A stretch of DNA of 11,467 bases from Candidatus Goldiibacteriota bacterium (GTDB lineage Bacteria > Oederibacteriota > PGYV01 > DSYL01): the NCBI GenBank assembly GCA_026418955.1, contig JAOAAI010000089.1, forward strand, positions 1 through 11,467. Reading direction: 5' to 3'. Each line of letters begins with the position of its first letter. Positions within the stretch are counted from its first letter, which is position 1. The position numbers and the translations under genes are program-made. This document shows positions 5,848-11,467 of the stretch, piece after piece. A model generated the notes under the pieces. It did no database searches. It worked only from the letters and a program-made list of their open reading frames with translations, and had not been told where the DNA came from.

Positions 5848-6689
5848 GAATTATAATTTTTGGTGGTACTGGGCTTTTAGGCAGTGATATAGCAAAAGTT
5901 TTAAAACAGGGAAATGATGTAATACCCTTTGGAAGTACCGATGTTGATATTTCCAAACTTGAGGCAGTTATGCATTCTGTTAATTTTCATAAACCGGATC
6001 TTGTGATAAACTGTGCAGCCATTTCTGATGTTGATAAATGTGAAGAGAATAAAGAATTAGCATACAGGGTAAATGCCATGGGTGCTAAAAATGTGGCAAT
6101 TGCATGCAATAAAACCAAATCAAGATTGATTCATATAAGCACAGATTATGTTTTTGGTGGAAATAAGAATACACCCTATACTGAATTTGATATACCTTCT
6201 CCTGTGAATATTTATGGGGCTACAAAACTAGCTGGCGAAGAATTTATAAAGACCATTTCCACTAATTTTTTGATTATCAGAACAGCATGGCTTTTTGGAG
6301 AACGTAGAAATCATTTTGTTGATTATGTGATTAAATCATTACATCAGGGTAATGAAATAATTGCGGTAAAAGATATGACATCATCACCGACTTTCTCTCT
6401 TGATGTGGCTGAAATGATAAAAGAACTTATTCATACTGATGAGGTCGGTATTTTTCATATGTGTAATAAAGGATATTGTTCCAGAGTGGAACTTGTTGAA
6501 GAGATAGAAAGAATACTCAAAAAACATACAAATGTGACGGTTGTTAACCAAAGTCAATGGAAACGTCCTGCAAAAAGACCGGTTTTTTCTGCTCTTCGTA
6601 ATTATCATCTTGAACTAATAAATAAAGATAATATGCCTGGTTGGAGGGATGCTTTAAAAAGATATATCAAATACAAATATAGAGGTTAA
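5844..6689 (+). CDS. rfbD: dTDP-4-dehydrorhamnose reductase
   Basis: A 281-residue protein of normal RfbD length. It has the NAD(P)-binding GGTGLLG (7-13), VINCAAISDVDKCE (54-67), ISTDYVFGG (98-106), YGATK (Tyr124, Lys128), RTAWLFGE and RPVFSAL near the C terminus. It reduces dTDP-4-keto-L-rhamnose to dTDP-L-rhamnose, the last step of the pathway. The ATG overlaps the rfbB stop as ATGA, and AGAGG at 5833-5837 lies upstream inside rfbB. The gene order A-(C-like)-B-D differs from the classical B-D-A-C, but all four steps are covered. Confidence 0.95.
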   Translation: MRIIIFGGTGLLGSDIAKVLKQGNDVIPFGSTDVDISKLEAVMHSVNFHKPDLVINCAAISDVDKCEENKELAYRVNAMGAKNVAIACNKTKSRLIHISTDYVFGGNKNTPYTEFDIPSPVNIYGATKLAGEEFIKTISTNFLIIRTAWLFGERRNHFVDYVIKSLHQGNEIIAVKDMTSSPTFSLDVAEMIKELIHTDEVGIFHMCNKGYCSRVELVEEIERILKKHTNVTVVNQSQWKRPAKRPVFSALRNYHLELINKDNMPGWRDALKRYIKYKYRG

Positions 6690-6726
6690 TGAATTTAAGA
6701 TTTTTTTTAATAATAAGGAGGAAAAG

Positions 6727-7752
6727 TTGAAAATATTAATAACTGGTGGTGCTGGATTCATAGGCGCTAATGTTGCAAAAAGATTTTTAGATAAAAAACA
6801 TGATGTAGTAATTTTTGATAATTTATCTAGACGTGGAACAGAATGGAATTTAAAGTGGCTTAAACAGAATAAAAATATGAAATTCATAAAAGGTGATATC
6901 AGAAGATATAATGAAATACTTGATGTTTTTAAAAAAAATAGAGATTTTGATGTTGTCTTCCATTTCGCAGCTCAAGTTGCGGTGACCACATCTGTCATAA
7001 ATCCTAGAGAGGATTTTGAGGTAAATGCATTAGGCACATTTAATCTACTTGAAGCTATAAGAGAAACAAAATCAGATCCTATTATTTTGTATTCCTCTAC
7101 CAATAAAGTTTACGGGGGCATGTCTGATATTAAAATTATCAAGAAAAAAAACAGATATGTTTATAAAGATTATCCTGAGGGTATATCAGAAGAAAGAATA
7201 CTTGATTTCCACTCACCTTATGGATGTTCTAAGGGAACAGCGGATCAATATATGATTGATTATGCTCGCATTTATGGACTTAAAACAGTTGTTTTTAGGC
7301 AGTCATGTATTTATGGTTATAGACAGTTTGGTATAGAGGACCAGGGCTGGGTTGCATGGTTTACAATCGCTGCTATGCTTGATAAACAGATAACGATATA
7401 TGGTGATGGTATGCAGGTAAGAGACGTGTTATTTATAGATGATCTCATTGATGCATACGAACTTGCAATAAAAAATATTTCAAAGATTAAGGGACAAGCA
7501 TTCAATATAGGTGGTGGACCTAAAAATACACTTTCTTTACTTGAATTGATTTCTTTTCTTGAAAAATTTTTTAATAAAAAAATACCGCTTAGATTTTCTG
7601 ACTGGCGTCCTGGCGATCAACCAGTGTTTATATGCAATATAGAAAAAGCGCGCAAATTGCTAAAATGGCAGCCAAAAATTTCGCCTCAGGAAGGTGTCAG
7701 GATGCTATATGACTGGGTAAAAAATAATAAAGAGTTATTCATAGATTTATAA
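6727..7752 (+). CDS. NAD-dependent epimerase, CDP-paratose 2-epimerase (RfbE)-like SDR
   Basis: An extended SDR of 341 residues, with GGAGFIG (7-13), DNLSRRGTEWNLKWL (31-45), HFAAQVAVTTS (79-89), SSTNKVYGG (123-131), SPYGCSK (163-169, Tyr165 and Lys169) and FGIEDQGWVAWF (201-212). The STNKVYG, GTEWNLKWL and EDQGWVAWF stretches resemble CDP-tyvelose/paratose 2-epimerases rather than UDP-galactose epimerases. No CDP-glucose genes are seen here, so the real substrate is open; a dTDP-sugar is possible given the neighbours. The start is TTG with a strong AAGGAGG at 6715-6721, 5 nt away, and the MKILITGGAG start is family-typical, so TTG is well supported. It lies 37 bp after rfbD and 2 bp before the GT4 gene. 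Confidence 0.85.
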   Translation: MKILITGGAGFIGANVAKRFLDKKHDVVIFDNLSRRGTEWNLKWLKQNKNMKFIKGDIRRYNEILDVFKKNRDFDVVFHFAAQVAVTTSVINPREDFEVNALGTFNLLEAIRETKSDPIILYSSTNKVYGGMSDIKIIKKKNRYVYKDYPEGISEERILDFHSPYGCSKGTADQYMIDYARIYGLKTVVFRQSCIYGYRQFGIEDQGWVAWFTIAAMLDKQITIYGDGMQVRDVLFIDDLIDAYELAIKNISKIKGQAFNIGGGPKNTLSLLELISFLEKFFNKKIPLRFSDWRPGDQPVFICNIEKARKLLKWQPKISPQEGVRMLYDWVKNNKELFIDL

Positions 7753-7754
7753 AA

Positions 7755-8843
7755 ATGAAGATCTTGTTTGTCTCCCATAGTTCAGTTTTAAAATTTCATC
7801 AGCAAAAACTTTTAATACTTGCTAAAAAATATCATCATAATATAACTCTTGTTACGCCACCATACTGGATAGAGGGGGGTGTTAAAGTTCCTGCTTATAC
7901 AGGAAATAAAGAGATAAATTACATAATAGGTAAAACTATTATATTTGAAAAAAGATTTTTTCATTTTTATTTAAATCCAGATGAAATAGTTAAAAAAGTA
8001 ATGCCAGATATAATACATATAGAAGAAGAACCATTTACCCCTGTTTGCTGGCAATTTACTTATGTTGCAAGAAAAAGAAATATAAAAACTATTTTTTATA
8101 CTTGGGAGAATATAGATAGAAGGCATAATTTTATTTATTCACAATGTGAAAAATATAATATCAAAAATTGCGATGCTGCTATTGCAGGCAATTTTGAAGC
8201 AAAAATGTTACTTGCTAAAAAAGGGTTTATAAAAATTATTGATGTAATCCCTCAGTATGGAGTGAATTTATCCGATTTCAAAGAAAAAATAATCGAAGGC
8301 AAAGCAGAGTATAATATAACCTATATAGGACGACTTACAAAAGAAAAAGGGATAGAAATATTATTGGATGCAATTTATAATATACAAAATATAAAATTAC
8401 ATATTGTGGGCACTGGTGCATTATTACCAAAGATAAAAGCAAAAGTCAAAAGATTAGATTTACAAGATAAAGTGTTTTTTCATTCTCACATAGAAAGAGA
8501 AAATATACCTGAATTTTTAAATAAAATGGATATTTTAGTACTTCCTTCTATCACCACCAATAATTGGAAAGAACAGTTCGGTAGAGTAATAATAGAAGCA
8601 TTTGCTGCAAAGGTTGCTGTTGTTGGTTCTGATTCAGGTGCGATCCCAGAGGTTATTGGAGATGCTGGTATAATATTTAAAGAAGGTAATTCTAAGGAAC
8701 TTAGCAATAAATTGAAAGATTTAATGGAAGATGGAGAATTATTTAGAAGATGTATAAATAAGGGATACGAAAGAGTAAAAAATAATTATACAAATGAAGT
8801 AATAGCAGAAAAGATAGATAAATTTTATAGAAAAATTTTATGA
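7755..8843 (+). CDS. Glycosyltransferase family 4 (GT-B fold)
   Basis: A 362-residue protein with a divergent N-terminal acceptor domain (about 1-170) and a typical Glycos_transf_1 C-terminal domain. That domain contains YIGRLTKEKGIEILLDA (190-206), LHIVGTG (215-221) and an E-x7-E motif (Glu273 and Glu281 in EQFGRVIIEAFA), followed by VVGSDSGAIPEVIG (289-302). These residues normally bind the nucleotide-sugar donor in a retaining transferase. No signal peptide is seen, so it probably works at the cytoplasmic face of the membrane. Its place after the dTDP-rhamnose genes suggests rhamnosyl or related transfer to a polysaccharide or lipid-linked acceptor, but donor and acceptor are not shown by sequence. 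It starts 2 bp after the epimerase with no clear ribosome binding site, so translation is probably coupled. Confidence 0.92.
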   Translation: MKILFVSHSSVLKFHQQKLLILAKKYHHNITLVTPPYWIEGGVKVPAYTGNKEINYIIGKTIIFEKRFFHFYLNPDEIVKKVMPDIIHIEEEPFTPVCWQFTYVARKRNIKTIFYTWENIDRRHNFIYSQCEKYNIKNCDAAIAGNFEAKMLLAKKGFIKIIDVIPQYGVNLSDFKEKIIEGKAEYNITYIGRLTKEKGIEILLDAIYNIQNIKLHIVGTGALLPKIKAKVKRLDLQDKVFFHSHIERENIPEFLNKMDILVLPSITTNNWKEQFGRVIIEAFAAKVAVVGSDSGAIPEVIGDAGIIFKEGNSKELSNKLKDLMEDGELFRRCINKGYERVKNNYTNEVIAEKIDKFYRKIL

Positions 8844-8850
8844 TTTATTT

Positions 8851-9552
8851 ATGAATCTCATAAATGGTTTGTTAAGTTTGTTTTATCCAACACAGTGTGG
8901 AAATTGTAAAAGATACATAAAGGATTTTAAGTATTTATACGTATGTCCAGAGTGTTTTGAATTAATAAAAAAAATAAAAAAGCCTGTATGTGAAATATGT
9001 TCAAAACCCATAGATTCGGTTTATACTAATATGTGTCTTGAATGTGTGCAGTATGAAAAAAAGTTTAAATATGTAAAACAAGCTGGAATTTATGATGGTG
9101 CTTTGAAAGAATTAATACATCTTCTTAAATTTTATGGCAAAAAAAGGGTTGCAGAAGTCCTTTTTAAGTTCATAATTGAAAATATAGAATTTGAATATAT
9201 TAACTGGTCAGATTTAATAGTTCCTGTGCCACTTAGTAAAAAAGTTTTAAAACAACGCGGTTTTAATCAAACAGAAATTATAGGCAGGAAAATAGCAGAT
9301 TATGCAAAAAAACCATTTTTAAATGTAATAAAAAAGATCAAAGAAACACAACCACAAAATAAACTTTCCAGAGAAGAAAGAATGAAAAATTTGCATGGCG
9401 TTTTTAATACGGATGTTTCTTTTAAAAATAAAAAAGTTTTAATAATAGATGATGTTTATACAACTGGAGCAACTATGAATGAAATGGCAGAAGTTTTACT
9501 TAAAAATGGTGCACTTGAGGTTAGAGGACTTACTGTTGCAAGGTCGGTGTAA
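8851..9552 (+). CDS. comF: ComF/ComFC family phosphoribosyltransferase-like protein
   Basis: A 233-residue protein in two parts. The N-terminal part has four CxxC pairs (Cys16/19, 32/35, 47/50, 62/65), a probable zinc-binding double-zinc-ribbon region. The C-terminal phosphoribosyltransferase domain has VPVPLSKKVLKQRGFNQ (124-140) and the PRPP-binding loop VLIIDDVYTTGAT (196-208). ComF proteins are linked to DNA uptake in natural transformation, acting on incoming single-stranded DNA in the cytoplasm, but they also occur in bacteria not known to be competent. It lies 7 bp after the GT4 stop with no obvious ribosome binding site and seems to be the last gene of the long operon. A repeat palindrome follows. 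Its link to polysaccharide genes is probably positional only. Confidence 0.93.
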   Translation: MNLINGLLSLFYPTQCGNCKRYIKDFKYLYVCPECFELIKKIKKPVCEICSKPIDSVYTNMCLECVQYEKKFKYVKQAGIYDGALKELIHLLKFYGKKRVAEVLFKFIIENIEFEYINWSDLIVPVPLSKKVLKQRGFNQTEIIGRKIADYAKKPFLNVIKKIKETQPQNKLSREERMKNLHGVFNTDVSFKNKKVLIIDDVYTTGATMNEMAEVLLKNGALEVRGLTVARSV

Positions 9553-9569
9553 ATTATATTTATTAATAA

Positions 9570-9664
9570 TGTACGTAACAGATGTTTTTTATTAATGTTC
9601 ATTAAAGATGTAAAAATTTTTAACATTTTCTACGAACATTTTTAACGAACATGTTTAATGAACA
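9570..9664. repeat. Compact palindromic element of 13-bp repeats between comF and queC
   Basis: Direct units start at 9570 (TGTACGTAACAGA), 9583 (TGTTTTTTATTAA), 9596 (TGTTCATTAAAGA) and 9609 (TGTAAAAATTTTT). Reverse units occupy 9626-9638 (ends ACGAACA), 9639-9651 (TTTTTAACGAACA) and 9652-9664 (TGTTTAATGAACA). The centre is near-palindromic (TGTAAAAATTTTTAACA, 9609-9625). The arms could fold into an imperfect AT-rich hairpin of about 95 nt. It might end the upstream transcript or stabilise its 3' end, but the sequence does not prove this. Confidence 0.8.
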
Positions 9665-9697
9665 TCTGTAGAGATATATTTAATACTAGAGGTGAAG

Positions 9698-10357
9698 ATG
9701 AAACCGCAGGCAATTGTTTTACTTTCTGGTGGGCAGGATAGCACCACAAGTTTATTTTGGGCAAAAAAGAAATTTAAAAAAATTATTGCAATTTCTTTTG
9801 ATTATGGACAGAGGCACAGTATTGAACTAAGCAGTGCTAAAAAAATTGCAAAATTAGCAGGGGTTATGCATAGAATTTTTAAAATAAACGAATATGAACA
9901 GATAAAAAACACAGCTCTGGTTGATAAAAATATATCTTTATATAAAAAAGACAAAATAAATAAAAATTTGCCATCTACTTTTGTTCCAGGCAGGAATATT
10001 TTATTTTTAACTATTGCAGCTTCTTATGCCTATACTTGTGGGATAAGAGATATAGTCATAGGTGTATCTCAGGTTGATTATTCTGGATATCCTGATTGCA
10101 GAAAAAAATTTATAAAAGCAATGGAAAGGGCACTTTCTTATGGTATGGAATTCAAGTTCAAAATACATACCCCTTTAATAAACAAAAGTAAAAAAGAGAT
10201 TGTTTTACTGGCAAAAAAACTTGGAATTTTGAATTTTATGAAATGGACACATACCTGTTATAAAGGTATAAGTCCAGGGTGTGGCAAGTGCGCTGCTTGT
10301 GTATTGCGAGCCAAAGGATTTAAAGAAGCAGGAATGAATGATCCGCAGTTTACGTAA
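9698..10357 (+). CDS. queC: 7-cyano-7-deazaguanine (preQ0) synthase QueC
   Basis: A 219-residue PP-loop enzyme. It has the ATP pyrophosphatase loop SGGQDST (10-16), SFDYGQRHSIEL, VPGRNILFLTIAASYA, the family stretch QVDYSGYPDCR and a zinc-site cysteine set at 187, 195, 198 and 201 (CYKGISPGCGKCAAC), followed by RAKGF. QueC makes preQ0 from 7-carboxy-7-deazaguanine, ammonia and ATP, for queuosine and sometimes for deazapurine DNA modification. Start choice: GTG at 9692 gives two more residues but overlaps the GAGG (9689-9692) that best serves ATG 9698, so I use ATG. No other queuosine gene adjoins it; queH is 8.6 kb away on the other strand. The stop codon is the first base triplet of a 7-bp tandem repeat. 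Confidence 0.96.
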   Translation: MKPQAIVLLSGGQDSTTSLFWAKKKFKKIIAISFDYGQRHSIELSSAKKIAKLAGVMHRIFKINEYEQIKNTALVDKNISLYKKDKINKNLPSTFVPGRNILFLTIAASYAYTCGIRDIVIGVSQVDYSGYPDCRKKFIKAMERALSYGMEFKFKIHTPLINKSKKEIVLLAKKLGILNFMKWTHTCYKGISPGCGKCAACVLRAKGFKEAGMNDPQFT

Positions 10358-10382
10358 GATGTAAGATGTAAAATGTAAAATA
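10355..10382 (+). repeat. Four-copy 7-bp tandem repeat at the queC stop codon
   Basis: TAAGATG, TAAGATG, TAAAATG and TAAAATA run head to tail from 10355 to 10382. The first TAA is the queC stop codon. The unit differs in length and sequence from the 13-bp family. Confidence 0.7.
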
Positions 10383-10511
10383 ACAAATGATAATTTGAAA
10401 TTAAAAAAGAAAACTTATTTTTATATGAAATTGCATATGTATATTATTTAGATATTTTTAAAATAGGTATATGAAAAGAGAATAAAAAACCCAAAGGGTT
10501 TGAATAAAAAA
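10383..10511. other. Intergenic region between queC and the membrane glycosyltransferase
   Basis: About 130 bp of very AT-rich DNA with no open reading frame that I trust. Possible -35-like TTGAAA (10395-10400) and TTGCAT (10431-10436) boxes lack well-spaced -10 partners. The only clear structure is the hairpin at 10487-10501. Confidence 0.5.
10487..10501. terminator. Short hairpin AAACCC-AAA-GGGTTT, terminator-like on the minus strand
   Basis: A perfect 6-bp stem with a 3-nt loop. On the minus strand it is followed by a T-rich run (from A-rich 10481-10489), giving a weak terminator shape for transcription leftward. No minus-strand gene is seen to the right inside the window. On the plus strand it may simply carry the weak AAAGGG ribosome-binding sequence (10493-10498) of the next gene. 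Confidence 0.3.
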
Positions 10512-11467
10512 ATGGATTTTATGGAAAACATTTTTAACTTATTATCAACAGGGATACTTATTATTATATTGTTTTATATCTTTATTTTATTTTATAACAA
10601 ACAAAATTACAAATATTTTCTTCCTATATATTCTGTCATTGTAATTTCACTTTGCGTTGATTTTGCCTTAGGACAATCCAATAAGAATGGTATTAATATC
10701 TTTTTATTGCTTGTTTTTTTTATTTTTACAGTTTTTATTTTTTTAAAACATAGATACCAGGAAAATAATCGGAATAATTATGAAAAAGAAATCCATATTC
10801 TGGCAGTAGTATTTTTTATTTACTATTTGTTACTTATTTTCAAAACAGCATGGATAAGCGATGATGCATATATAACATTTCGTGTTGCAGATAATTTTAT
10901 AAATGGATATGGACTGCGGTGGAATACAGAAGAGCGCGTACAGGTGTTTACAAACACATTGTTTCTTTTTACTTTTATACCAATTTATTTTATTTTTCGT
11001 GATGCGTATTTTGCTGGTTTACTTTTGAATTTTATTTTTTCAATATCAACTATTTTATTATTAAAAAAATTAACAGATTCAAAAGAAAAATTTTTACTAA
11101 TACTTGCTGGTTTATGTTTTTCAAAAGCATATATTGATTTTTCAACATCAGGACTTGAAAACTCACTCACTTTTTTCCTAATAGTGTTATTTTTATATGT
11201 TAGTATAAAAATAACAGATCTAAATAAAAAATGGTTTTATTTATCCTTAATATTTTCTGGGTTATTTTTAAACAGACCCGATGCAATTTTAATAGTGATT
11301 CCAGCCATTCTTTTTATGCTTTATATAGAAAAACCACCATATAAATTTATTTTTTATGGATTGATTCCTTTATTTTTATGGGAAGTATTTTCTTTTATTT
11401 ATTATGGTTTCCCCTTGCCAAATACCTTTTATGCAAAGTTATTAACAGGCATTGATAAATTATCATT
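10512..11467 (+). CDS. Multi-spanning membrane glycosyltransferase, GT-C type (AftB-like), 5' part only
   Basis: An open frame from ATG 10512 continues past the window end, giving 318 codons without a stop. The product is highly hydrophobic, with many predicted membrane segments from residue 12 onwards, very rich in Phe, Ile and Leu. The key motif is WISDDAYITFR (114-124), with the acidic pair Asp117-Asp118 at the expected outer-face catalytic site of GT-C enzymes. It is followed by NGYGLRWNTEERVQVFTNTL (131-150), then NRPDA and GFPLPNTFYAKL further on. This motif order resembles arabinofuranosyltransferase AftB-like proteins and related polyprenyl-phosphate-sugar transferases. It would transfer a sugar from a lipid-linked donor outside the cytoplasmic membrane. 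Donor and acceptor are unknown. TTG 10500 is an alternative start; ATG 10521 is internal. The C-terminal half is missing. Confidence 0.85.
   Translation, partial: MDFMENIFNLLSTGILIIILFYIFILFYNKQNYKYFLPIYSVIVISLCVDFALGQSNKNGINIFLLLVFFIFTVFIFLKHRYQENNRNNYEKEIHILAVVFFIYYLLLIFKTAWISDDAYITFRVADNFINGYGLRWNTEERVQVFTNTLFLFTFIPIYFIFRDAYFAGLLLNFIFSISTILLLKKLTDSKEKFLLILAGLCFSKAYIDFSTSGLENSLTFFLIVLFLYVSIKITDLNKKWFYLSLIFSGLFLNRPDAILIVIPAILFMLYIEKPPYKFIFYGLIPLFLWEVFSFIYYGFPLPNTFYAKLLTGIDKLS

Noticed and set aside
31..9664. TGTTCG/CGAACA units as LexA (DinR-type) SOS boxes
   Set aside because: The SOS box needs CGAAC and GTTCG half-sites facing each other over a short fixed gap. Here the half-sites are mostly direct repeats with 13-bp spacing.
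9692..9697. GTG start for queC
   Set aside because: The GTG overlaps the Shine-Dalgarno sequence that is well placed for ATG 9698.

Overview
The window is an AT-rich bacterial chromosome segment. Coding is dense on the plus strand, with one clear minus-strand gene. Genes for dTDP-L-rhamnose, surface-polysaccharide glycosyltransferases, queuosine and methionine point to a free-living bacterium, probably with a rhamnose-containing surface glycan. The low GC, the decayed S23-type four-helix-bundle gene and the short forms of RfbA and RfbC resemble uncultivated candidate-phylum genomes. The lineage cannot be fixed from this sequence.

Layout. Positions 1-581 hold a frameshifted four-helix-bundle (S23 family) pseudogene between two inverted arrays of 13-bp repeats. 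queH (epoxyqueuosine reductase) lies at 572-1117 on the minus strand. Positions 1118-1612 are non-coding and carry a REP-like palindrome, a dyad over a promoter, a structured leader with a terminator-like hairpin, and a second promoter next to metX. From 1613 to 9552 every gene runs the same way with short gaps or overlaps: metX, metW, rfbA, a repeat palindrome, rfbC-like, rfbB, rfbD, a CDP-paratose 2-epimerase-like SDR, a GT4 glycosyltransferase and comF. A second compact repeat palindrome follows comF. Then come queC (9698-10357), a 7-bp tandem repeat, and the start of a multi-spanning GT-C type glycosyltransferase that runs off the window.

How the genes work together. MetX and MetW act at homoserine acylation in methionine synthesis. 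RfbA, RfbB, RfbC-like and RfbD would turn glucose-1-phosphate and dTTP into dTDP-L-rhamnose. The extra SDR may make a second nucleotide sugar, the GT4 enzyme would transfer a sugar in the cytoplasm, and the GT-C protein would act at the membrane. QueC and QueH catalyse an early and the last step of tRNA queuosine synthesis.

The most unusual feature is a dispersed element seen three times. Each copy has about four direct 13-bp units (consensus close to TGTTCGTTAAAAA) facing about four units in reverse orientation, so each arm is about 52 bp. The copies lie against gene 3' ends, and some stop codons fall inside the repeat units. One copy encloses the S23 pseudogene. The second most interesting region is the structured leader upstream of metX.
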